From contig CM048840.1 of assembly GCA_026545765.1 (NCBI GenBank), forward strand, positions 49,154,580 to 49,218,579: DNA of 64,000 nt, read 5' to 3'. A model generated the notes under the pieces. That model searched no databases, was not told the origin of the DNA, and was given only the letters and a program-made list of their open reading frames with translations. This document shows positions 11,707 through 22,807 of this stretch, one piece after another. Positions within the stretch are counted from its first letter, which is position 1, and the number at the start of each line of letters is the position of its first letter. This DNA is from Plantago major. Taxonomy: Eukaryota > Streptophyta > Magnoliopsida > Lamiales > Plantaginaceae. The translations under genes and the position numbers were made by a program.

Positions 11707-12320
11707 AGAAGTTCAGATATCTGAAGAAGATATCAAAGGAGAGAGAAAAGGATCTGAAAAGGGTATCCAGAGAAGAGAAATTTGGAACGGGTATCCAGAA
11801 AAGAGGAATCTGGAACGGATATCCAGAAACTAAAGGCTAAGGGGTGAAATAGCTATTTAAAGATCTCTGAGACGGGTACTCAGATATCTAGATCACTCAG
11901 TGAGGGGGAACACGAGAATAATACAACTATCTACAGTTAACTACTATCTTGAAATTTGAATCATTTCTATCTTTGTGAAAAACTTTGAAAAGACAACAAG
12001 TATAAGATAGAATCAGATACAAACAATATTCTCATTCACACAGATACGTGATTCAGATAGCTAATAGCCAAAATTCATTAAATGGGCACAATTACAATTG
12101 TTGATTGTGATCATTGCTGAAGAAGCAATGGTGACCCTTGATGAAATGGGCGATTGATCTTTACGGTAAAGATTAATTCTCTATAAATAGTGGACTGTTG
12201 AAATTCAGACAAGGCCCACTATGCATTGAATGCCGAACAAGCTTTTACCCACGCCTGTCTGCAATACACAGATAATTACACACAAAATTAATTTGTATGT
12301 ATATGACTGTTGAGATTACA
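11707..12320 (+). other. Spacer between pol and the extra gene of element A, with 28-bp repeats
   Basis: Non-coding. Contains two and a half tandem 28-bp units beginning GGGTATCCAGA (11761-11788, 11789-11816, partial from 11817) and several AGATATCT palindromes (11714-11900). A second TATA-like CTATAAATAG lies at 12181-12190. Sireviruses are known to carry repeated motifs in this part. Confidence 0.6.
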
Positions 12321-12323
12321 TTG

Positions 12324-12335
12324 CTATATATATAG
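12324..12335 (+). promoter_or_regulatory. Internal TATA element of the extra gene in element A
   Basis: CTATATATATAG followed by GATTTTGGCAAAAGA. The same block, GCTATATATATAGGATTT then GGGCAAAAGA, occurs in element B (minus strand, 22110-22081). In both, an AGAG-ATG-GC start follows about 180-190 bp downstream after a pyrimidine-rich, AUG-poor leader. This suggests the extra gene has its own promoter rather than depending on the LTR. Confidence 0.55.
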
Positions 12336-12514
12336 GATTTTGGCAAAAGAATTCACTTTCGCCTAATCCAACATTCAGACTTGCACAAGAATAGCAAAAT
12401 TCTTTCTTCAAACTTCTCTGCAAATCTCTGCTCCTCAATTAGTTTTTCTGCAAAGAATCACTAATCTTTAACCCTAATCTCTTACAGACCTTCAAAAACT
12501 CACGCTATAAAGAG

Positions 12515-15277
12515 ATGGCTCCAAAACGTGCTTCTACCCAGAAATCCCAAAATACTACCACTGGTACTGCTGAAAAGTAAGCACCAGAGTTGGTAGTTGT
12601 AAACAATCGGTTGGTAGGAGACTTCAATCCCGATCATTGGACTTCAACAACTCCAGGATTATATCCTGTGTTTCTGAAGGCACAGCAATAGTGTCTATAA
12701 AAACTTCAGTCCAAGGAAAGGAAATCCTTCTGGACTTAACAATTTTCTGCAAGTTGTTTGACCTTCAAAATCTTGGAAAGGATTTTGAAATAGACACCAA
12801 GGATGATGATCTCCTTGAAGGTGTAAAACAAATGTACAGTGATGTGTGTGATCTTGAAAAATCAGATACACCCACTGATTTCAAGTTTGCTGACATCAGA
12901 ACCAGACATCTGCTGGTTCACTGGGATGTGTTGGCATGCATTCTTCACAGATGCTTTGATGGTCTACAAGGAGGTGCTGACCAGATAAGCCAAGAACGCT
13001 GGATGATGATGTTCTTGTTGCAACAATAATACAAAAGGCTGGAAAACCCTTTCAATTGGGGAAAGTACGCCTTTATGAAGTTTGTGAAGAAGATTCAAGG
13101 CTTTGAGCCTAAAATCGCTAAGGGACTTGCTGAGCCAAAGACCACAGTAAGCTATGGTCTAAAGATATGCTACTTGCTGGAAAAGCTTGGCATTGAGCTC
13201 AGAGAGAAGGCTGACATAGCCAAAAGTAACCTACTCTACAAATATGAGTATATGAACATGATGAAAAAGGTTACTGGATCTCAGAAAGGTTCCAAGAAGC
13301 GAAAGACTGAAGAGGTATCTGAGGGAAAGGTTGCGACCAAGAAGCCCAGAACTTCACGAAAGAAGTCTCAGGCAAATCAAGAGTACACCCATTGAGGTTG
13401 TCGATTCCCAGATACCTGCCGTCGCTGCAGATGAACTCATCAATGAAGATGAACTCATCAATGCTGCAAAAGAGGTATCGACCACTGAACAAGTAGACTC
13501 AGCAAGAGAAAGTGCTTTCAGAAATGTTAAGACTATTGCCGAAAGCCTTGCTGATGAACTCATCAATGCTGCTAAAGAAAGTAGTGACAGATGCCAAGCC
13601 CTATCTGCAGAAACCGCAGGAATTATGGACCAATCGCCCTAATGTCGATGAGCTCTGACGATGAAGATGATGAATTAGTCATCTCTCAAGTCCTAGAAAA
13701 ATCAAAAAGGGCTAAGGTTACTAAAAAAGTAACTGGTGTAGAGGTATCTGAAGAAGAACCTACACCACAGGTTGCTGAACAAGCACCTGTTTTAAAGGTT
13801 GCTGAAGAAGCAACAGTGTCCAAGGTAACTGGACAAATTACACCATCAGAGCAAGAAAGACTGAAACATATTGAAGATGCTCTGATGAGTGATAGCTTAG
13901 TGTTGGAGGATACTGCCATTGCCTCAACACTCAACAGTCTGTCTCAAGCACAACAACCACAACAACCAGATGATGATACTGCTAAAATGGTACTTGAGCT
14001 GCAGATACCAGCATCTTTCATTACTGAAGAAAATCCTGCAAAAGAGCAGGTTCCCCAACTCAATGAGAGGGATCAAACTGAGACATCTACTCAGAATGAT
14101 CAACCAGGGGAGGCAACTGCATACTCGTGAAAGGTCCGGCACCAAACTTCAAACCAAGAAGCTGGAATGGAACAACAAGACCAAAACATTGAAGGGTCAC
14201 ATGTTCGAGAGACCAATCAGCCTGACACTGCTCAGGTAGCTGAATGGTTTAACTCTCTACTTGTGATAATTTGTGTTTATTAATCTTGTTAGTTAATAAA
14301 ATTTCTTTGTTACAGGCTGAATTAGAAACACAAGAACAAGAGGAAGCTGGAAAGCTTGCCTCAGAGACTGAGAAGGAGGCTTCAACAACCTCGCCTCTCA
14401 AGGAATCTGAGCCTGTGCTACAGGTGATAAAGAGTTCCTTAAGATATTACTTTTCAGTTATATGTTAATATACTTAACTAATTAAGTGGATGTTTCTAAT
14501 AGGCTCCAACTGAGAAAGAAGAAGATAAGGCAGAAATGCCAGAAAAGGACCCAGAGACCGTCAAGGTTTCTGAAGAAAATGTCATTGAGCCTTCTAGTGT
14601 GAAGGTATATAAAACTCAGTGATAAACATTCTTCATTTTGGGTTAATATAAATTCTTCTCTAAATTACTCAATACTTTCTACTTACTGGCTCATTCAGAA
14701 GTAGAAGTGCAAGGGGAAAGAGATGCGACATCCCCTGCACCCATGGAAATTGATGAAGCCCCCAAGGCAACATCACCAGAAAGAACACGAAATCCGAACG
14801 CGTTTCTGCGAAAAATGATTCTGAGCCTCCTGTTGAGGAAGTAAGTGGAAAACTCAGAAATCATTGAAGCTTAATTGCATAAATTCTTTCATGACAATTT
14901 CCTAAGTATTGTGATAATTTTAATTCTCAGGATCAAGCAGAAAGAAAGGTTGATGAGGACCAGACTTCCAAGTCTCCACCTCACAACAAGATATCTGAGG
15001 CACCCCCTGTCTCAGTAGTACAAGTCTCTGAGTCTGATGCACTCATTCAGGTAACTCAGAAACCTAACTACACTCGTACTCAGATATCTACACAAGTTTT
15101 GAATCTAACTCAAAACTCTTTCTTTCAGGCTCAAACAAGTGACACTAAGGGCCCTTATGATGAGAAAAAGGACCTGCTTCCTTTCTTCAAGGAACACACT
15201 TTGCCAAAGCATCTGACATGCTTTAAGCAATGGCAAAAGCTCCGATGCTCCGATCTATCTGAAATCTTAAAGGTGAC
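12515..15277 (+). pseudogene. Extra (post-pol) gene of element A, 5' exons with introns
   Basis: Starts ATGGCTCCAAAACG (MAPKRAST), matching MAPKKMTT at the start of the B copy. The first exon (12515-14235) encodes a part resembling 'putative plant transposon protein' (HWDVLACILHRCFDGLQGGAD) and then a Glu/Lys-rich tail with repeated DELINAAKE. Further exons 14316-14423, 14503-14604, about 14699-14840, 14931-15050 and from 15129 are separated by GT-AG introns of 78-94 bp. The last exon here is interrupted by element B after GTGAC at 15273-15277 and resumes at 30213. Damage: TAA near 12577 and at 13027-13029, and frameshifts near 12630, 13380, 13600 and 14800. Function unknown. No transmembrane segment is visible, so an envelope role is not supported. 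Confidence 0.7.
14236..15128 (+). other. Five short spliceosomal introns in the extra gene of element A
   Basis: Introns 14236-14315, 14424-14502, 14605-14698, 14841-14930 and 15051-15128 all start GT and end AG, are AT-rich and T-rich near the acceptor. The exons at 14316-14423 (36 codons), 14503-14604 (34) and 14931-15050 (40) are whole numbers of codons and open in phase 0. Exons typically end CAG or AAG and restart GCT. Element B reads straight through the corresponding Q-A junctions without an intron. Confidence 0.75.
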
Positions 15278-16705
15278 TGTTGGTCCAGATAATGGCAAAG
15301 TAAAAGACTAGGGGGGGGGGGTGAATAGTCTTTTAAAACTTTTGTCGATAAACACAGTTTCTCAGAAACCTGGGAGTTTCTGATACTTAAATTCAGAGCG
15401 CGGAATACTTTAAGATAGGTAAGTGCAGAAACAATAAGTATGTGTGTGAGTGCTTTGCTGAAATGTAAATACAGAAAGGTAAATGACACAGAAAGTATAG
15501 TGGTATCTGGAAGTGGCGTAATACTCCAACTAATCCACTTCGGTCTTTCTGAGACCTAGAATTCACTAGAACAGATAATTGAGTTTACCTTACAATAATC
15601 CTATTCTAAGATTCCTAAACAAATGGTTCCCGACCAAATGTTCCCCCTGAGTTATTCCCCAGCTCCTAGAGCTAAGTACTTCCTCTACTCAAATAACCTT
15701 AGAGTTATTCCCTGATTTCCCAAATCAAGTACTTCCTCTACTCCACGCCTTGATGGTGTTGGTTATAAGGTTTTGTCAGAAAGGCTTCTCGTATAACTTT
15801 TCAGTTATGTTTACAGAGAGCCAAACAGAACGAGACTACTTAATACACTTGTTCAGTGGATGGCAGTCTGCTCTTTAGTGACCCAAGTAATTGATGTCCG
15901 TTCAGGAGAATGAGCTTCAGGAAGGGTATCTGATAGTTCAACTCTTTCACGAATAACAATCTCTTGTTAAGGTTCAGGACAACTTAGAACTACAAGTGAT
16001 TCTTCAAGCAACAGAAAGCTTTCAGAAAGGGTAGTAGAGTGCTTGAGAGAATACTTTGCTTGATGGTAATTTTGCAAGATAGAGCGTTCTAAGGTATGTA
16101 CTTCAAGCATCTAAGTGTGTGATATATATAGATAAATTTGAGAGGCGTTTGAATTGTATCCGTTGTGCTCTCTATCAAATTATATCCGTTTATATCTTGA
16201 ACTATGTACTCAGAAGTCACTATCTCTTGTTTCAGAGAGGACTTGCTTTTTGCAGCATTTCTGTCGATGCATTTAATGCATAGTACTGTTCATTGTCCTT
16301 TAGTCTCAACGGATACATGCGCCTTTCTGATGGCTTGCATGCTTCATACTCATGATGTCATATGTCCAGAATCATATTTCGAAAGTAAGTTAATATACTT
16401 AAGAAAGGATTAAGGACATAGTCTCTCTGAGTTAGACTAAACCTTTGTGTCTTCATAAACCTTGTGCAATCTTCAGTCTTCTAATCTTCAGAAAAGCTCC
16501 ATTGCTAGGATTGATCTTCATGGTCTTCTTGAAATAAAAATTACACTCAGATACCTATAATCCTAATACAAGATTTACTAGACTAATCATACTCAGTGAT
16601 TTCCTTTTTTGCAATGTTCAAGTGTACCAAGAGTACTTAATCACCTTTCTGGCTAAGATAAGAACATGTGATGAGTGATCAAAATACTAACGGATATTCC
16701 TAACA
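15278..16705 (-). repeat. 3' LTR of copia element B
   Basis: 1428 bp; on the plus strand it runs TGTTGGTCC to TTCCTAACA. It differs from the partner LTR at scattered positions and lacks the inverted duplication present there. Adjacent at 16706-16720 is the polypurine tract (AAAAAGGGGAAAATT on the minus strand). Confidence 0.95.
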
Positions 16706-16720
16706 AATTTTCCCCTTTTT
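16706..16720 (-). promoter_or_regulatory. Polypurine tract of element B
   Basis: AAAAAGGGGAAAATT on the minus strand directly before the 3' LTR; it would prime plus-strand DNA synthesis. Confidence 0.8.
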
Positions 16721-17137
16721 GATCAGTCATCCATGACTATCTTTTAAGTCCTATTACAAAATTGTAATCCTGGAAGAGAAAACAATTCACCACTTAATCA
16801 TTTCAAATGATATTCAATTTTAGTTGAATTAAGTGCAGAAAGTAAACATCAACCAAATCACAAGAAGTGATCTTTGCTGATAAGTTGTCATCTATTAAAA
16901 AGTATCTGAGAGTATGATCTTCAGATAGGTACAATTTACAGAAAGAGATGTAACTTTTACATGTAGAGAATTTTAGAAACAATCAGCACGATTACAAAAA
17001 GTAACAAAACATACTAAGTAAATTAGAACAAAGGAGAGTCCAAGCTCCAAGAGAGTATTATAATGTTACTAGTCTTCAAGTCTTCAGAAATGCAACTTGG
17101 GTTCAAATACCTCAAGTTCTTCAGCATCCTTTCTAGA

Positions 17138-20100
17138 TCAGTTGACATGATCATCCACTTTTCTGCATTCTTGGACATAGTCATAAAGAATCCTTCTGAC
17201 AGAGAGCTCTGTCTTTCTGGATAAGTCACATATTTCATGGTAACTCTTGCCAAGCTTGTGATTCTTCCGCAGAAAATGTTTGACCCAGAAGTACTTTCCC
17301 CAGACCCAGGCATGGTCTACTTGCAGTTGAGACACGTTGAAATACTTGTATATTTCTTCCAGATAGTGTATATCATCTAGGTATTCATCCAATGTCATAT
17401 ATAATGACTCATAGGTTGAAACACCTAGTTTGTTCTTCCTGCTGTAGCTACCATCCAGTTTTCTTACCTTGTGTACATCATCAGGTTTTGGGTAAGGACA
17501 GGCAAAAGAAAGATCCATCTTTCTGGCTTCATTCCTCTTTTCTACTTCAAAGTTTAGCCAGGCATGAAGGTGCTCAGGTTTTAGCAATTCTGGCTTGCCT
17601 TCTCTCCATTTCAGGATCTGGTTGAGGATGGGAGTTGGAAACTTATCATTGACAAGTAGGTGTTGTAGTTCCAGAATCCAATACCCTCTCTTGTTCAGAA
17701 TGCACCTATATGAAGATTCTTCATTACTGGTCTTCATATACTCAATGTGGGCATCAGTTGGCCTTTCTTGATGTGTTTCATTGTTTACTCTGCCAAACTG
17801 GAAATCCCTTCTTGCTTTTCTGTTTGGTGGCCTTCTGTTAGGAGATCCTCTGACCCTTTCTTCCTGCCTTGGGGCTGTGCTGGTGGATGTTCCTTGTATA
17901 GACTTGGTGTTGCCAGAAGGAGTTCTGGCTGCTAAGGGCTTTGCTGCCAGAGGAGGTTGTGAAGTAGTTGCTTGTCTCCTTTTCTTGTGAAGTGGATGTT
18001 CATCAGAATCATCCTCATCATCATTGAAGTCCAAAATTGGAGACTTGCAGCTTTCTTGGCCTCTCACTTCTCCTTCTTCCTTTTCTTCTTCTTCAGAAGT
18101 CCTTTTCTCTTCTGAGATTCTAATGGACTTGGCTCCCCTAGTTATCATACTCCTCAGCCTTGTGGCTGGTTGATCTGGAACAACTTCTTCAGCAAGGGTG
18201 TCTCCAGTGGTGTCTTTAATGACAAGTTGACTTGAGCAGGGAGGATTTGATTGTTTTCTTTTTCTTCCACTGCCTTTCTGAGGCATCTCTTCTCCCCCCT
18301 TAGTCATGAATGACTGACTCATGATAGCATAAGCTTCAGAGAGAGTTTCAAAGTTTTTCTGGAGATTGTTGTGCACCCTGACCAATTCTTAAAGTTCCTT
18401 CTTCAGCTCTTTGTTCTGTCTAACTAGTTCCTGCTCCTTTGTGTTGAGCTCTTCAAGCGGCCTTAGGATGGCGTTGGCTTGCAGGACAGCATGGCTGGCT
18501 TCATTCAATGCTGCATTTGCATTGTTACAATCCTCATCCCTGACCAACCCTAGGTCTTTCTGAGAGAGAGCTATGCTGGTTTCTCTGTTGAGTAAAGCAG
18601 CAGCCAATGGCTTCATCTCTTCTGGGAAGGATTTTAGCACTTCTGTATCTTGGGCAACTAGTGTCTTTCTGAGCTCTAAAAAGACATTGTTCCTTGCACG
18701 GTGCTCTTCACTTCTTGAACTACTTGGTGCAGAGAATATATGAGGAGAAAGTAGGGCTCTTTTGTGCTGAGTGACAAGTCTCTCATCTTCTGCTTCAGTA
18801 ATCAAGTTGTGGGTGTCAGCATCACTATCATAATCCTTTTCTTGGATTGTTTGCAGATTGACAATCTTCTTCTGCTTTCCATCAAGTGTGCTGGCATTTT
18901 GAGAAGATGTAGAAGGTCTTTCTGATGCAGTTTCAGCATCATGCTCTTCATCATCATTGTCATCCATGGCATCTATCTCAGCAGCTGTGACAACAATGGC
19001 ATTTTTCAAATTTCTTTGCTCATCTAGGAGTGCCAATTCCTTGGCATTAGCTTCTTCGAGCTTCTTGATTTTGGCTTCCTTTTCATCAACAAGAGCTTGA
19101 GTCTCAATGTTGATTCTCTTCTCTTCTTCCAATACCTTTCTGAGTTGTTCAATCCTAAACTCAGCGGCTGAAATTTCTTCTATGGCATCATTGTGTTCAG
19201 CCTGTTGGGTATCTTGATGAGACTTGGGAGGTGATGATGATGGGGCTTTCTGAACATTGGAAGGATTATCCTGTGCTCCACTTCCTTTGTTGGCTTTCTG
19301 AATCCCACCTTGTCCAGGTTGAGGATCATCATTCTCTGGTCATCATCATCATCATCCTTTTTCTTTGCTTCTTGGTTTGGATGCTCAGAGGGAGGTTCTT
19401 GATAATCATTTTCGTCCATCTCTTCCTCATCTTCAGAAACCAGGTTGATCACATCAGGAAGTGTGATCATCCTCCCATTAACTTTCTCTTGCTCAGTTGG
19501 GTAGGTTGTGAGCTTGCTGGGCAAGGCAGGATGGGTAACCATCTGCTCTTGGGTTTGAGCATCCGCATACTTGAAATCTGCCAAAAGTCTTTGTGCTACT
19601 TCATGAATGAAGTCTTCATGCATCAGAGTGGCAAATGTGTAGGACTCTGTTGGGAACAATGCATGGATATAATCTTCCAGATTGAAGGCGATTACTCTCT
19701 TCTCTGGGACGTCGATTACTCTGGCTAATTCAGAAAGGTCAGCCTTTCTGAGTTTCTGCCATTGTCTGAAGCACTTGAGATGTTTCTTTAAGGTGTGCTT
19801 CTGGAAAGCCTTGAGTAAATCAACTGGCACTAGACTTTGAGCCTGTGTAGAAACACTAGGCTCATTATCCTGTACGTCTGCTTGCTTGGGCACAGAGGCC
19901 TCAGATACCTTGTTGTGAGGAGAAGTCTGATCCTCATCAACTTTTCTTCCTGCTAGAACTTCCAAGTGAGGAAGCTCAGCGGCATCTTTCTCAAAAACCT
20001 TGGGGGTTTCTGGAACCTTTTCTGCAGATACCGCTTGTTCAGCAGTTTTAGTTTCCTTTGGAGGAGATAACACAACTGTTTCTCCATCCAATTGTTCTTC

Positions 20101-21897
20101 TGACTGAGCCTTCTCAGCAGAAGGCTCAGTAAATACTTCCTCAGAAAGCTTTTCAGCCTCTGGAATCTCTAGGTTTTGGGGTGTTGGTTCCACCACCACT
20201 ACTTCCTCAGTTGGAGCCTGTGGGCAGGCTCTTCTTGATGTTCTGAGGTTGGAGGAACCTCTTCTTCATTCAAGGGGGTGGACAAGTTTTCTTCCCCTGA
20301 AAGTGTGTCTCCAAGTTGGCCTGAATAGGGTCAGGCTGATCATTGATCTCTTGGACTTATGGTGATTCCACAGTCTCTCTGTGCTCATTATTGTTCTCCT
20401 TTGCAGTATCATTCTGAGTTTCCATCTCATTTTGATCCCTTTCTAAGAGTTGAGCTTTCTCAGAAGGTTGAGGAACCTGTGTTAAAATAGGATTTTCTTC
20501 AGCAATATTAAGTGCTGGCATTGTGAATGTGGAAGCAATGGAAACATCTTCCATCATTCTATCTTCCTCACCCAAAACCTTCTTCTTCCTGCTGGGCAGA
20601 GTGGCTCTTGTCTTTCTGAAGAGCTGAGCTTGATGCTCCTCCATGGGTCTCATACTTGAATCTTTTGAGTACTTTTGCAAGTACTTCATCATCCTCAGAA
20701 TCACTATTCTGTGTTGGTGCAGACCCATCTATGATATTTCTATCATCTCTGGAGAGTTCTGGAGCATTCTGATTCACGACTTTTGGGGTATTCTGGAGTT
20801 GCCTTTCTGGGCGTCCAACATCTTCTGAGACCTTGTCTCCAGAAGGTTGTGCCTCTTGTATGCTTAGAGACTTGGAGGCTCTTTTGCTTTGAGTCCTCTT
20901 TCTCTTGGCAACTGGAGGTTTAGCTTGCGCTTGCTCAGAGACCTCCTCACCTTGCTGTGCAGTTTCTTCTTCTTCTACCTTTCTAAGTGTGTTCTCAGCA
21001 GCAAGTTTCTCCTTTTCTTCAAAAGCGTGTCTGGAAAGGGAGTTGGTGGCTGGGATTTCCTACCTCTCTCTGAGAGTGATTCCCATTGTTTCCAGAATGT
21101 AACAGATTCTGAGACCAAAGTGCATATTGGCCTTTGGCTCAGCAAGGCCATTGATGATTTTGGGCTCAAATTCCTCAATATGTCCAAGGAATTTGTTGAA
21201 GGCGTACTTCCCCCAATTGAAGTGGGTTTCACGCCTTCATGCTTCTTGTTCGTAAGATGCATCATCATCCATCTCTCCATGCTTATCCGTCAACTCCACC
21301 TTTGTTGCCATCAAAGCAACGGACGAATAAGAGCTAAAGTACTCGGTGCTTCGGAGATGACTAGTTCGATGGCCTTGAACAAAGTCTCTGGCAACCTTTT
21401 GCATTTTCTAACTGGATTGCTTCAAATAGCTCTTTGACGCCTTGAATCATGGAAGCGTCCTTGATGTTGATGTCTTCAAATGTTCCTCGATTTTTCAATC
21501 GGAATATCTTGCAGTCTAGAACAATTTCTTGTCCATGGACTTCAGTCTGCATGTATTTTTCTTCTTCATCATTTACAACTTTTGTGAAGATTTTGGAGTT
21601 GTTATAGAACTCAAAGACATCCAAAGGTGGATAGTCCATTTGGGGTGCAGATAGAAGCTTGTAGATATGGGAATTCTTGACATCCCCACACGCTTCCTTC
21701 GGTCTTGAAGGTATAATCGCCGTACATATCTCTTTACTAGAAAAGCTCCCCAATTTATTTTGTGGTTAGGGTTCCATCCGATGGGGTAAACTTTCCCGTA
21801 TATGCTTATTCAACACCTTAAGTTCCTTTCCTCCTTGCTTTCAGAGGAGGATGATACTGACCTTAGGGTTCTTGGTGGTCATCTTCTTGGGTGCCAT
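17138..21897 (-). pseudogene. Extra (post-pol) gene of element B, intronless
   Basis: Starts with ATG at 21897 (MAPKKMTTKN) and ends at 17138. Parts in order: an N-terminal region (21753-21361; FEFYNNSKIF, VHGQEIVLDCKIF), a Lys/Arg-rich and Ser-rich stretch (20930-20560), a Glu/Pro-rich segment leading to FRQWQKLRKADLSELARV and DYIHALFPTESYTF (20199-19560), acidic Asp/Glu runs, a coiled coil (19132-18389) and the C-terminal domain (about 17700-17138; YRCILNKRGYW, DHAWVWGKYFWVKHF). At the places where element A has introns (after DPIQ, before APTEE, and at STQ-AQS) the coding sequence is continuous. Broken by frameshifts near 21800, 21350, 20350, 20250 and 19190 and by a TAA at 18389-18391. 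No known enzyme motif seen. Confidence 0.7.
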
Positions 21898-22094
21898 CTC
21901 TTATATAGAGTTTTGAGTGAGTGTTTTTCAGATGAATTTTGCACAATTAATCGAGATTAGTCTGTCTTTTCAGAAGACTAAGCACAAGAAGTTGAGTTTG
22001 CAGAGGGGGTTTTGCAGAAATCTTGAGAGATTTTGCTGTTTTGATCTGAGTTTGAAATTTGAATTGGTAAAAGTGTTTGTCTTTTGCCCAAATC

Positions 22095-22106
22095 CTATAT
22101 ATATAG
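22095..22106 (-). promoter_or_regulatory. Internal TATA element of the extra gene in element B
   Basis: CTATATATATAG on the minus strand, in the block GCTATATATATAGGATTT conserved with element A. It lies about 200 bp before the ATG at 21897. A second TATA-like CTATATAAGAG sits directly before the ATG. Confidence 0.5.
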
Positions 22107-22807
22107 CAGACAAAATGTACATAGATACAACATACATACAACTGAATATGAATGCGTGTCTTTGTATCTGCATAGGCGTGGTACGTCCTTTGTACTTCAT
22201 TAAATGCGTAGTGGGCCATTACTTGCTTTGTTTTAATCTCAATCGTTGAGATCAAACGTTTATTCATCAAGGGCTTATATTGAATATCTTGTAATGATAT
22301 CAATCAACAAATGGTAATGTGCCGACTTGATGGATTTTTAATATGCTACATTCATTGTGTCACTTAGTAAAGAGTAGGAACACTTAATCGTTTGAGCTTA
22401 TCATTCTGAGTGTCAAGTCCTTATCTATATATTGTTTATCATCAAAATGGTAAAAATACAAGACATTGCACATGTTTGACTTTCAGAACTTATACCTTTT
22501 GGGCTTTGTGTGTCCATTTCTCTTTATGACTAAATAGCTTTCTGAATTCAAGTGTCAGAAGCTTCAGTTGTTTGAATGTATTTGACCCACTCTCAGTAAG
22601 TAAGTTCTAGTTTTATTTACTTATTAAGTGTGTACCAACCTTTGCCTTTCTGGATACCCGTTCCAGAAATGTTTTGCCTTTCTGAGTGTTGCTACTCAGA
22701 AACCTTTGCATCACTTCTTATCAACTTGGCTTTCTGAGAACCTGTTCTCAGAGGCCTACTTCTTTTCTACCTCACTTACTCAGACTTTAGAGATTCAGGA
22801 CAATTTT

